Below, one piece after another: positions 1 through 8,905 of a stretch of 64,000 nucleotides of DNA (positions are counted from its first letter, which is position 1; the number at the start of each line of letters is the position of its first letter). The notes below the pieces were generated by a model. It was not told the DNA's origin. It was given only the letters and a program-made list of their open reading frames with translations, and ran no database searches. The stretch comes from Pseudomonas sp. ERMR1:02 (GTDB taxonomy: Bacteria > Pseudomonadota > Gammaproteobacteria > Pseudomonadales > Pseudomonadaceae): assembly GCF_002277815.1 (NCBI RefSeq), contig NZ_NKJI01000025.1:1-64000 (forward strand), in the 5' to 3' direction. Both the position numbers and the translations under genes were made by a program.

Positions 1-28
1 CCGCCGAACTGTAACCGGGAGCCCACCC

Positions 29-727
29 ATGATTCTCGACTACAACCTGATCTGGGAAAACCTGCCGCTGTATTTCAATGGCGCATTGGTGACCTTGAAA
101 GTGCTGCTGATTTCCCTGGCCGCTGGACTGGTGCTGGCGATTCCCTTGGCGCTGATGCGCGTATCCCGGTCACCGCTGATCAACTTCCCGGCCTGGCTCT
201 ACACCTACGTGATTCGCGGTACACCGATGCTGGTGCAATTGTTCCTGATTTATTACGGGTTGGCGCAGTTCGAAGCGGTACGCCAAAGCGCGCTCTGGCC
301 TTACCTGTCCAGTGCAACCTTTTGTGCCTGCCTGGCCTTCGCGATCAACACCAGTGCCTACAGCGCGGAACTGCTGGCTGGCAGTCTGAAGTCCACGTCC
401 CACGGCGAGATCGAAGCCGCCAAAGCCATGGGCATGTCGCGCATTACCTTGTACCGCCGCATTCTCCTGCCCTCCGCCTTGCGCCGGGCACTGCCGCAGT
501 ACAGCAACGAAGTACTGATGATGCTGCAGACCACCAGCCTGGCGTCGATCGTCACGCTGGTGGATATCACCGGTGCCGCGCGGACTGTCAGTTCGCGGTT
601 CTACCTGCCGTTCGAGGCGTTCATCACTGCCGGCCTTATCTACCTGGCCATGACCTTCATCCTGGTTCGTCTGTTCAAGCTGGCCGAGCGCCGCTGGCTG
701 GCCTATCTGGCACCGCGCAAGCACTAA
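29..727 (+). CDS. Amino-acid ABC transporter permease (HisM/ArtM type)
   Basis: Inner-membrane permease subunit of a polar-amino-acid ABC importer, 232 aa, the usual length for HisM/ArtM/OccM proteins. Several hydrophobic segments are visible (roughly residues 15-40, 55-75, 95-115, 155-180, 195-215). The EAA loop that docks on the ATPase is clear around residues 128-150 (EIEAAKAMGMS...). It lies directly upstream of the desuccinylase-family gene and close to its ATPase at 1862. The first 14 bases of the window end in an open frame (..AEL stop), probably the tail of the partner permease HisQ. The start ATG at 29 follows a GGGAG stretch. Substrate is not readable from sequence; the context suggests an acylated or dicarboxylic amino acid. 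Confidence 0.9.
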   Translation: MILDYNLIWENLPLYFNGALVTLKVLLISLAAGLVLAIPLALMRVSRSPLINFPAWLYTYVIRGTPMLVQLFLIYYGLAQFEAVRQSALWPYLSSATFCACLAFAINTSAYSAELLAGSLKSTSHGEIEAAKAMGMSRITLYRRILLPSALRRALPQYSNEVLMMLQTTSLASIVTLVDITGAARTVSSRFYLPFEAFITAGLIYLAMTFILVRLFKLAERRWLAYLAPRKH

Positions 728-736
728 GGAGCTGCT

Positions 737-1843
737 ATGGAGCACATTCAATACCTCTTGCCGTGGAGTGCTCGGGCACGGAACGCAAGCTTGCACTGTT
801 TCGTTTGGCAGCGGCCCGCGCAAGGCCTATATCCAGGCCTCCCTGCATGCCGACGAACTACCGGGGATGCGCGTCGCCGTCGAACTCAAGCGCCGTCTGC
901 AAGAGCTGGAAGAACAAGGCGCCTGACCGGGGTGATCGAATTGGTGCCGATGGCCAATCCGATCGGTATCGCACAGATGTTCCAGGCCACCCATCAAGGT
1001 CGTTTCGAGTTCTCCAGCGGGAAGAATTTCAACCGCGATTTCCCGGAGCTCGTCGAAGCCGTAGTGCCGATGCTGGAAGGTCGCCTGGGAGACGATGCCG
1101 ACACCAATATCGCGCTGATCCGCCGCGCCATGGGCGATGCCCTCGCCCACATGCCGGCACCGACATCGGAACTCGACGGCTTGCGGCGCCTGTTGATGCA
1201 GCATGCTTGTGATGCCGATGTGGTGCTGGACCTGCACTGCGATTTCGAGTCGATCATGTTGCTGTATGCCATGCCGCAAAACTGGCCGCGCTTGCGCTCC
1301 TTGGCCGCCGTCTTGGCGCTGGCGTTGCCTTGCTGGCGGAGGCCGCCGGAGGCAACGCCTTCGATGAAGCCTGCGCAATTCCCTGGCTGCAGCTGGCCGA
1401 GCGTTTTCCTCAAGCCAATATTCCGCTGGCGTGTGTCGCCACCACAATCGAATTGCGCGGCATGGTGACACCGAACGCGAGCAATGCGTCGATAGCGCGC
1501 AGGCCATTCTCGGCTATCTCGCCGAGCAAGGCCTGATCAGCGGTGACTGGCCTGCCGCGCCACCGAGCCGTTGTGAAGCGACACCGTTCGCCGGCGCGCA
1601 GTACGCCTATGCGCCGCACCCGGGTGTGGTGAGTTTTCTGCAACCGTTGGGCGCCCACGTCAAGGTCGGCGATCCGCTGTTCGAAGTGTTTGATCCGCAG
1701 ACCGATCAGCACAGCGTGGTGCACGCCAGCACCGACGGCATCCTTTATGCCGCGAACGTCTGCGCTTTGCCCAGCCCGGTTTGTGGCTGGCCAAAGTGGC
1801 CGGCAGCACCCCTATCCGCCAAGGCCGCTTGCTCAGCGACTGA
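737..1843 (+). pseudogene. Succinylglutamate desuccinylase/aspartoacylase-family metallohydrolase, six frame breaks
   Basis: Zinc-dependent amidohydrolase of the AstE/AspA superfamily (M14-like), about 368 aa if repaired. The zinc motif appears as SLHADELPGM near residue 45, with VVLDLHCD further on and a C-terminal beta-rich domain (HPGVVSFLQPLGAHVKVGD). The frame breaks near 755, 805, 923, 1315, 1464 and 1750. Each break is repaired by restoring one base to a C, T or G run (for example TTT back to TTTT at 805). Six independent breaks of the same kind look like sequencing error rather than decay. The start ATG 737 has AAGGA just upstream, 9 nt after the permease stop. Family knowledge suggests it removes an acyl group from an amino acid brought in by the surrounding transporter. 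Confidence 0.8.
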
Positions 1844-1861
1844 TTCCAGAGAGTTGAAACC

Positions 1862-2624
1862 ATGTACAAACTTGAAATTCAGGACCTGCACAAGAGCTAC
1901 GGCACCCACGAAGTGCTCAAGGGCGTATCCCTGGAAGCGAAAGCCGGTGACGTCATCAGCATCATCGGCTCCAGCGGTTCCGGCAAAAGCACCTTCCTGC
2001 GTTGCATCAACCTGCTGGAACAGCCCAACGCCGGCAATATCGTGCTCAACGGTGAGCAGCTCAAGCTGGTGACCAACAAACTCGGCGGACTCAAGGCGGC
2101 CGAACCCAAGCAGCTGCAACGCATGCGTTCGCGGCTGTCGATGGTGTTTCAGCACTTCAATCTCTGGTCGCACATGAGTGCCCTGGAAAACGTCATGGAA
2201 GCGCCGGTGCATGTGCTGGGCATCAACAAGAAACAAGCGCGGGAAAAAGCCGAGCACTACCTGAACAAAGTCGGCGTGGCGCACCGCATGGACGCCTGGC
2301 CGGCGCATATGTCGGGCGGTGAGCAACAGCGTGTGGCTATTGCCCGCGCACTGGCCATGGAACCTGAAGTGATGCTGTTCGATGAGCCCACTTCCGCACT
2401 CGACCCGAGCTGGTCGGCGAGGTGCTTAAAGTCATGCAGGATCTGGCACTCGAAGGTCGCACCATGGTGGTCGTGACCACGAAATGGGCTTTGCCCGCGA
2501 GGTGTCGAACCAGCTTGTGTTTTTGCATAAAGGCCAGGTCGAAGAGCGAGGCGACCCGCGTGAAGTGTTGGTCAAACCGCAGTCCGAACGCCTCCAGCAG
2601 TTTCTGTCCGGCAGCTTGAAATAA
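1862..2624 (+). pseudogene. Amino-acid ABC transporter ATP-binding protein (HisP/GlnQ type), two frame breaks
   Basis: Cytoplasmic ATPase of the importer, about 254 aa if repaired. Walker A GSSGSGKST (near residue 36), Q-loop, signature MSGGEQQRVAIARAL and Walker B VMLFDEPTSALD are all present. The frame breaks just after Walker B near 2408 (CGG reduced to CG) and again near 2477 (CCC reduced to CC). After repair it reads through the H-loop (VVVTHEMGFAREV) to FLSGSLK at 2624. It follows the desuccinylase gene by 18 nt, so permease, hydrolase and ATPase form one operon. Family assignment is firm; the breaks are probably artefacts. Confidence 0.85.
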
Positions 2625-2661
2625 TCATACACTCCAGCAAACTTATCCCCCCGCGCAAAAT

Positions 2662-2768
2662 CCTGTGGGAGCGTGCGGGCGGCGTTCCGACTTGCCCGCG
2701 AAGCGAACACCGCGATTTTCAGGCATTGCGCGTTATCGTTCTTCGCGGGCAAGCCTCGCTCCTACAGG
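2662..2768. repeat. REP-type inverted repeat pair
   Basis: The sequence CCTGTGGGAGCG..CTTGCCCGCGAAG on the left is mirrored by CTTCGCGGGCAAG..CGCTCCTACAGG on the right, with about 40 nt between. This is the typical Pseudomonas extragenic palindrome doublet (a REPIN-like unit). It sits between the ABC operon and the RpiR gene. Confidence 0.8.
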
Positions 2769-2816
2769 CATTAAGGCCAGCGCCATCTCTAACCCTCAGG
2801 AAGTGTTGAACCGGAT

Positions 2817-3722
2817 ATGCCGACTCCCTCGAATAACACCACGGTCTATGCCGCGCCGGTGATGCGCAAACTGGCGCAAATCGCTCCCGAATTACAACCT
2901 TCACTGCGCAAGGTGGCGGATTTTATCTTGCGTCACCCGCTCAGGGCCGCGACGCTGACGATCGAAGAAATGGCCATGAAACATCCACTTCGCCTGCAGC
3001 GGTCAATCGTCTGGCCAAGGCTCTGAACCTGGGTGGCTATACTGGCATGAAGGCCGAGCTGGTCGCGACGTTGCAGCAAATGGTGTCGCCGGTCGACAAG
3101 CTTCGCAACGAACTGGCCCATCGTCCTGGCGGCGCATTTGGCCTGCATGAGCAAATCCAGAGCGCCACCAGCAACCTCGCCACGGCGGCAACCAATAACC
3201 ATGCAGACACCTTTGAGGCTTTCATCACCTGCCTGACCAAAGCTCGCAAAATTTACATCCTGGGCTTTGGCAACAGCGTCTACTTCGCTGGCCTCGCCGC
3301 CTCAACCCTGATGCCGTTCTGTGCGGACGCCACGGCCATCAGCATGGAGGGAGGCAACGAAAACGCCGCATACCGCCTGGCTGCCATCACCGATCAGGAC
3401 GTATTGCTGGCGATCTCCCTGCCACGCTATTCCCTCGACACCCTGCAACTCGCACGTTTTGCCAACGAGCGCGGCGCCTCGGTGCTGGCAATCACCGACT
3501 CACCCGCATCGCCTCTGACCGGCATTGCCGAACACGTGCTGTTTGCCCCCGCCGACCATCCGGTAATGACCAGTTCCAACATTGCCGTGCTCGCATTGAT
3601 CGAGGGATGGTGCGGGCGTGATGGCTCGCAATAAAGAAGCCGTCAAGCTGGCGACCGAACTGACCGAGAGTGTGATGTCTTATCTGCATATTCCCTCCAG
3701 CGGTAAATTGCCGAAGAAGTGA
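2817..3722 (+). pseudogene. MurR/RpiR-family transcriptional regulator, three frame breaks
   Basis: About 301 aa if repaired. It has an N-terminal HTH_6 domain (residues 10-85; LRKVADFILRHP, TIEEMA, then TSTSPAAVNRLAKAL after repair) and a C-terminal SIS sugar-isomerase-like domain (IYILGFGNSVYFAGLAAS; LAITDSPASPL). Frames break near 2982 (AAAA reduced to AAA) and twice near 3605-3613 (GGC and GGCGG shortened). The end is KLPKK then TGA at 3720. RpiR proteins usually sense a phosphosugar or small metabolite through SIS. It probably controls the preceding transporter/hydrolase operon. The breaks look like assembly errors. Confidence 0.8.
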
Positions 3723-4020
3723 TGGTTCATTCTTAAGGTGTGATGGGACGGTGTGCATATCCATTGCTCCGGTAATGCCGGCTTATGGTTCCGCCCTTAC
3801 GGCGGGTCACTTTGAAAAGCGCAAAGTAACCAAACGCTCTCGCCCTGACGTACGGTGCCTCGCCTAGGCTCGGCATGCCCTCGCTCCGGTCCTGCTCCGT
3901 GGGCCCGCCGCGATCGGCCATCCTTGGCCGTGCGCGGCTAACCCGGCATCCATGCCGGGTTGCCCACTGCGCAGAACCTCCACTCGGCCTTCCGACGGGG
4001 CAGATCAAGATCAAAATCAA

Positions 4021-4086
<66 letters not shown>

Positions 4087-4134
4087 AGCAGAAGCGATTT
4101 CGGCGTTTACACAACGGTGTGGAAAACACGCGTA

Positions 4135-4227
4135 CCTGTAGGAGCCGGCTTGCTGGCGAAGGCGGCGTATCAGGCACTGCATGGTTAACTGGACGGCCGT
4201 TTTCGCCGGCAAGCCGGCTCCTACAGG
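4135..4227. repeat. REP-type hairpin
   Basis: CCTGTAGGAGCCGGCTTGC at the left is mirrored by GCAAGCCGGCTCCTACAGG at the right, with a second short match (CTGGCGAA / TTCGCCGG) inside. This is a standard Pseudomonas REP pair nested in the larger inverted repeat. Confidence 0.85.
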
Positions 4228-4579
4228 GGGACGCGTACCTACCTCAACCAGGTCGGCTGTCAGGCCGCCTCGCGCGCGTTTGATTTGGCTTTTGATCTTC
4301 TTGCCACATCGAGAGGCCGAGTGCAGGTTCTGCGCAGTGGGCAACCCGGCATGGATGCCGGGTTAGCCGCGCTGGGCCAAGGATGGCCCATCGCGGCGGG
4401 CCCACGGAGCAGGACCGGAGCGAGGGCATGCCGAGCCACAGCGAGGCACCGAACGAAAGGGGCAAGAGCCCTTGGTTACTTGGGGCTCTTCCAAGTGACC
4501 CGCTGTAAGAGCGGAACCATAAGTGGCCGTTACCGCAGCAATGGATATACACCCAATCCATATCCACGACAGCTAAACG

Positions 4580-5236
4580 TTACTTCGCCACATATTTCCT
4601 GCCGTGCGGATCGTTAAGCTTTGCCTGCAACATCCCCCACTCACGCTGAATGATCGAGTAAGGGACAAAGATGCTGATCCTCTCAGCTCCCTTTACGCCG
4701 GAGTTAATGCTCACATCGTTCAGTGTGGTTGAGTAGAAACCGATATTGATGCCAACAACACTGCCGTCATTGGCGATGACCGGCCCACCCGACATTCCCT
4801 TGACCAGCGGGGCATCATGGATGCCATAGAGATCACCGCTGTGTTCATCGGCATTGATGAAAGGCGTTTGATACACCTTGCCTTTCCCGGTGGTGGCCAC
4901 GAGGTAAGGACTGACTCCCACGGCAGTTATACTCTCGCCCACGCGCGGTGCGCGCCATGATGGGTAATGACCGCTGGCCTTGTGCTGGATGAAGACAAGA
5001 TCGCAGAGTGTGCTGCAGCTATATATCACGTTGGGAATGAACGGAGTGTGGCGGGTGGTGACGGCGTAGTCATCGTTCCATTGCGTGGCCGAGGCCATGT
5101 AAAGATACGGCACAGGAAAGCCAGAGAAGACTAAAAAGTATGAATCATTAACAGCGCCCGAAAAGTCGGGCTTTACGATGCCGTTGCATCCTGCAGTTAC
5201 AACTCCTATTAAAAAGTAGGCCATGATCTTGATCAT
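4580..5236 (-). CDS. Putative lipoprotein trypsin-like serine protease
   Basis: A 218-aa protein beginning with a short lipoprotein-like signal (MIKIMAYFLIGVVTAGC; a lipobox-like TAGC with C17). A chymotrypsin-fold triad can be placed: His in TTRHTP, Asp in TLCDLVF and Ser in KGMSGGPV, the last a clear S1/Trypsin_2 nucleophile loop. It is shorter than HtrA and lacks a PDZ domain. It stands alone, reading toward the repeat element, with an AT-rich upstream region unlike its neighbours, which hints at acquisition. It probably acts tethered in the periplasm. The lipobox is not canonical (T at -3), so the anchor is less certain than the protease fold. Confidence 0.75.
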   Translation of the reverse strand: MIKIMAYFLIGVVTAGCNGIVKPDFSGAVNDSYFLVFSGFPVPYLYMASATQWNDDYAVTTRHTPFIPNVIYSCSTLCDLVFIQHKASGHYPSWRAPRVGESITAVGVSPYLVATTGKGKVYQTPFINADEHSGDLYGIHDAPLVKGMSGGPVIANDGSVVGINIGFYSTTLNDVSINSGVKGAERISIFVPYSIIQREWGMLQAKLNDPHGRKYVAK

Positions 5237-5817
5237 GATGTATCCCGACTTATAGGAAGAATGTGACTGTTTTGGTTATCAGTATTTTTTATTTTGTGAG
5301 GATGCAGTACACCTCGCTCTTTGATTTAGTTGAACGCCTTGTTACTTATGGCTCAAGTTCAATACCGCGCATGAATAAATCGCGCTAAGGCCAATCGCTT
5401 TTTATTCAACCTGAAGAGTGCAAAATATTTGGCGCCAGAAAAACGTTAAAAGCGAGAATATACCAGTAACAACTAAGTAAAAGAGGACAGCGGTATTCCT
5501 GGAAAAGTCGGCGATACCAGGAAGTTTAGTTTGGATCCAATTATCTCACCCATTTACGTTAAAGCGCTGACCACAAGGTACTTTCACATTTTTAGAGTTT
5601 GGAATTGGAACGCTGTACGACTGCCAAAGTTGACACCCCCAACTACCTACTGCCGGTGAGCGGCGCGCGAGACAAAGCTATGCCAGAATTTAAGGGAACA
5701 CCTGTGCAATGAACCACTGATGGCGAATATGGCAACTACCATGCAGCCCTTGCTGATGCTGAGCCGGTCATCGCCAAAGCAATAACCTGACCGCCTTCTG
5801 CCGCGCCGGAGGATCCG
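5237..5817. other. AT-rich intergenic region with a possible phage gene scrap
   Basis: No complete gene is seen. 5237-5640 is clearly AT-richer than the surroundings and should hold the promoter of the protease gene. Just before the phosphatase, a short open frame reads TDGEYGNYHAALADAEPVIAKAIT and stops near 5790. It looks like the C-terminal scrap of a small protein rather than random sequence. Confidence 0.4.
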
Positions 5818-6564
5818 ATGTACGAAACTACCGAGGTGTCGCGCGTGAAGCATTTCGCCGCGAATACGGCTGGCCGGGATTTCGCGGTCGGCGACATTCA
5901 TGGCCACTTCACCCGGCTACAGACTGCGCTGGATGCGGCCGGTTTCGATCCTGCTGTTGACCGCCTGTTCAGCGTCGGTGATCTGGTTGACCGGGGGCCT
6001 GAGTCCCTGGATGTCGATGAATGGCTACTGCACAAGCCCTGGTTCCATGCAGTGCGTGGCAACCATGAGCAGATGACTGTTGATTCGCACGCCGCCGGCC
6101 GCACCAGCAATCAACGCGCCATGCACTTCATCAATGGTGGTGGGTGGTTCTACGGGATATCCAGCATCGAGCAAGACTTCTACGCCAGCATCCTGGAGAA
6201 CCTGCCTCTGGTGATCGAAGTCGAGACCGCACAGGGCCTGATCGGCATCGTGCACGCCGACGTTCCGTGCGCAAGCTGGGGAGAAATGATTACCGCGCTT
6301 TCTGGATCGGCGATGGAGGCCGACCACGTTGCCGCCATACTTCAGTGGTCACGCAAGCGCCTGACCGACGAAAACCGCGCTGGCGTTAATGGTGTGCGAG
6401 CCGTAATCGTGGGCCATACGCCACTCAGGCAGCCGGCCATACTCGGGAATGTCTACCACATCGACACCGCAGGCTGGATGGACGGGTATTTCACGCTGCT
6501 GGATCTCGCCACGCTGCAATGCTTCCCGCCAATCGACCCCGCGCTCGATTACAACCGGGATTAA
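5818..6564 (+). CDS. Metallophosphoesterase, phage NinI/PrpA-like protein phosphatase
   Basis: A 248-aa single-domain calcineurin-like phosphoesterase. The metal-binding motifs are in the right order: GDIHGH (near residue 24), GDLVDRGPES (near 59), GNHEQ (near 82) and a late VGHTPL (near 201). This arrangement matches the bacterial/phage serine-threonine phosphatases (PrpA, lambda NinI). GGAGG lies 6 nt upstream of ATG 5818. It is isolated from metabolic genes, and a short possible phage-gene scrap lies just upstream, so a phage origin is plausible. The phosphatase family is well supported; the physiological substrate is unknown. Confidence 0.85.
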   Translation: MYETTEVSRVKHFAANTAGRDFAVGDIHGHFTRLQTALDAAGFDPAVDRLFSVGDLVDRGPESLDVDEWLLHKPWFHAVRGNHEQMTVDSHAAGRTSNQRAMHFINGGGWFYGISSIEQDFYASILENLPLVIEVETAQGLIGIVHADVPCASWGEMITALSGSAMEADHVAAILQWSRKRLTDENRAGVNGVRAVIVGHTPLRQPAILGNVYHIDTAGWMDGYFTLLDLATLQCFPPIDPALDYNRD

Positions 6565-6780
6565 GCACCTTCTGCCGCCATGTGAGGAATCGACCGAGCT
6601 GTCGCGCCAAGCCCTACACTGAATCATGGACAACGACATCCAGATCAGCGGATCAGCCTGGTTCACCACAGGACAAGGACAAGCCATGGCGGCTTCAGCA
6701 ACGACGTTATTTGTCCTTAATTAAATGCAGCGAGCGGAGCGCTATACCCTCCTCTCGCTGCCCTCTTTGACGACCGCCCG

Positions 6781-7344
6781 TTGAGTAATCCAGATGAAAT
6801 AAGAAGAATCGTGACCGGCCGCGACGAACAGGGTAACTCTGTGTTCGTTTCAGACGACTTTGCCCCAAGAGCCCAGTCCTTTGCCTCGATTCCGGGGCAA
6901 GCGATGGCCCAGCTATGGTCGACCCCCGCCTCTCCTGCGCTCGTCGAAAAAGGACGCGATCCAACCCTTGATCACGCTTCGCTGATTCCTCCACCGGGAG
7001 GTACAAGCATTGCCATGTTTGATTTTCCACCGGACACCGTCATGCAGAATCTCGTCGATGGCGCCCAGGCCTTTGGCGAACTGAGTGCAGCACTGCCTGG
7101 CTTGATCGAAAGCTTCGAACCGGACCATCCGGGCATGCACACCACCGCCACCATTGATTACGGAATCATTCTGGAAGGTGAAATGTGGCTAGAGCTCGAT
7201 AACGGTGAGAGTCGCCTCGTCAAGGCGGGCGATATCGTGATTCAAAATGGCACACGACACGCGTGGCGAAACAAAAGTGACCGGATTGCCCGGGCACTGT
7301 TTGTGATGATCGGTGCGCCACTTCCCGAGAGACAGGCTGTGTAG
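6781..7344 (+). CDS. Cupin-domain protein
   Basis: A 187-aa protein with one double-stranded beta-helix (cupin_2) in its C-terminal half. The motif region is visible around TIDYGIILEGEMWLEL and the second box KAGDIVIQNGTRHAW. Only a TTG start at 6781 gives the full frame; an upstream stop at 6718 rules out a much longer protein and no strong ribosome site is seen. The N-terminal RRIVTGRDEQGNSVFVSDD is typical of a group of small cupins found beside aromatic or sugar-acid catabolism genes. Enzyme activity cannot be assigned. It ends 16 nt before the convergent benE. Confidence 0.75.
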   Translation: MSNPDEIRRIVTGRDEQGNSVFVSDDFAPRAQSFASIPGQAMAQLWSTPASPALVEKGRDPTLDHASLIPPPGGTSIAMFDFPPDTVMQNLVDGAQAFGELSAALPGLIESFEPDHPGMHTTATIDYGIILEGEMWLELDNGESRLVKAGDIVIQNGTRHAWRNKSDRIARALFVMIGAPLPERQAV

Positions 7345-7359
7345 TTTTTAATTATTCAT

Positions 7360-8556
7360 TTATCGTCCAACGAGGGCGGCGGCTTTGCTTTCCCGGGTGT
7401 AGGTCAATACGAAGTGCGCCACGAGGCCGAAGATCAAACCCCAAAACGCAGCGGCCAAACCGAGGAAGCTCATGCCCGACGCCGTCACCAGGAAGGTAAT
7501 CAGCGCCGATTCCCGTTGTTTTTCGTCTGCCATGGCGCCGGTCAGCCCGGCGCTGATTGCACCGAACAAGGCCAGGCCGGCAAGGGAGGCAATCAACTCT
7601 TTGGGCAGCGCGGAAAACACCGAAGCCAGGGTCGCGCCGAAGGTGCCCATCAGAATGTAGAACGCCCCGCAGGCGATCCCGGCGATGTAGCGTTTGTCGC
7701 GCTCTTCGTGGGCTTCGCGGCCGGTGCAGATCGCCGCTGTAATCGCTGCCAGGTTAAAGCCGTGAGAGCCGAACGGCGCCATCAGGATCGAGCCGATCGC
7801 GGTGACCGAAATGATCGAGCGTGCCGGGGTGTTGTAACCCGAGGTGCGCAACACCGCCATACCCGGCACGTACTGACCAGTCAGGGTCACCAGCGCCAGT
7901 GGCAGGCCGATGTTGATGATCGCGTGCCAGCTCCACTCGGGGGCAATGAAGACCGGATGGGCCACGGCGATGGTGATCGAGCCGCTGTTGAGTTCACCGA
8001 ACGAGGCGGCCACCGCACAGCCGACAATCAGTACCGAGAGAATCGCGTAGCGCGGCGAAAAGCGTTTGAAGATCAGGTAGGTCGCGATCATCGACAGCAC
8101 CAGTTCCGGTTGCAGCTTGATCGAAGTGAACAACTCGGCGCCGAAGCGGAACAGAATGCCCGCGAGCATCGCGGCGGCGATGGCTTTGGGCAGGCGGCTC
8201 ATCAGTTTGTCGAACGCCCCGGACAAACCGACCACGGCGATGATCACCGACGCCACTACATAGGCGCCGATGGCCTGGGGCAAAGTAACGGTGGGCAACA
8301 TCGACACCAGCAATGCCGCACCCGGCGTCGACCACGCGGTGATCACCGGAACTCGCAGGCGCCAGCTCAGGAACAAGCCGGTAATACCGCTGCCAATGGA
8401 AATGGCCCAGATCCACGAAGACACCACGTCGTTGGGCAGGTGCGCTTCCTTGGCTGCCTGAAACACGATGATTAAGGGGCCGGCGTAGGAAATGATCACG
8501 GCAATAAAGCCCGCGATAACGGCTGACAGGGATAGATCCTTTCTGAGTGTGTCCAT
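7360..8556 (-). CDS. benE: Benzoate/H+ symporter BenE family
   Basis: A 398-aa polytopic membrane protein matching BenE across its length, with about 11-12 hydrophobic segments. It starts LRKDLSLSAVIAGFIAVIIS and carries the family signature PVITAWSTPGAALL. BenE moves benzoate with protons across the inner membrane. No ben/cat enzymes are nearby, so this is probably a stand-alone paralogue with its own substrate. It is divergent from a MocR-type regulator across a 350-bp region packed with GATTGA/TCAATC-type repeats, which suggests MocR control. Confidence 0.88.
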   Translation of the reverse strand: MDTLRKDLSLSAVIAGFIAVIISYAGPLIIVFQAAKEAHLPNDVVSSWIWAISIGSGITGLFLSWRLRVPVITAWSTPGAALLVSMLPTVTLPQAIGAYVVASVIIAVVGLSGAFDKLMSRLPKAIAAAMLAGILFRFGAELFTSIKLQPELVLSMIATYLIFKRFSPRYAILSVLIVGCAVAASFGELNSGSITIAVAHPVFIAPEWSWHAIINIGLPLALVTLTGQYVPGMAVLRTSGYNTPARSIISVTAIGSILMAPFGSHGFNLAAITAAICTGREAHEERDKRYIAGIACGAFYILMGTFGATLASVFSALPKELIASLAGLALFGAISAGLTGAMADEKQRESALITFLVTASGMSFLGLAAAFWGLIFGLVAHFVLTYTRESKAAALVGR

Positions 8557-8601
8557 GGTGTCTCGACTTGGCGCAACAGAGTCGCGCAGTGAACAGGGGA
8601 G

Positions 8602-8661
8602 GATTGAGTCGATTGATTCGATGCGATATGAGTGTATTTGAAAGAATTGAGTTGATTCAAT
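8602..8661. promoter_or_regulatory. Putative MocR operator repeats near benE
   Basis: GATTGAGTCGATTGATTCGA begins at 8602, and a related ATTGAGTTGATTCAAT lies at 8646-8661. Both share the ATTGAGTYGATT core, and the second copy is itself partly palindromic. They sit just upstream of the benE start (8556) on the minus strand. Confidence 0.55.
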
Positions 8662-8786
8662 AGATGACAGGGTTGTTACGAGATGTTTTTTTGCTAGCAG
8701 TGACAGCTTTTTGCGGATAATACGTTTAATTCATTGATTTATAAGGTTATTATTTTTCTGAAAAATCTCCTGCTTGGACATTGAAT

Positions 8787-8818
8787 ATCGACTCAATCAA
8801 CGAATCAATCGAATCAAT
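8787..8818. promoter_or_regulatory. Putative MocR operator repeats near the regulator gene
   Basis: ATCGACTCAATC (8787-8798) is the exact reverse complement of GATTGAGTCGAT at 8602-8613. It is followed by a perfect tandem direct repeat CGAATCAAT-CGAATCAAT (8801-8818). MocR-family regulators are known to bind spaced direct repeats, so this is a good autoregulatory site candidate. Confidence 0.55.
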
Positions 8819-8905
8819 TTCTCGATTAGGTCGATTTATTAGTCGCCTAACCTCCATGTGATATGCTCGGATATTCATCATTTCTACGATGGGCAGCGAT
8901 CATTC

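Noticed and set aside
6626..6724. 32-codon frame MDNDIQISGSAWFTTG... before the cupin gene
   Set aside because: Too short, no clear ribosome site, no family.
7414..8475. 353-aa frame antisense to benE
   Set aside because: Composition is that of an antisense shadow of a GC-rich gene, and benE is a clear full-length family match.
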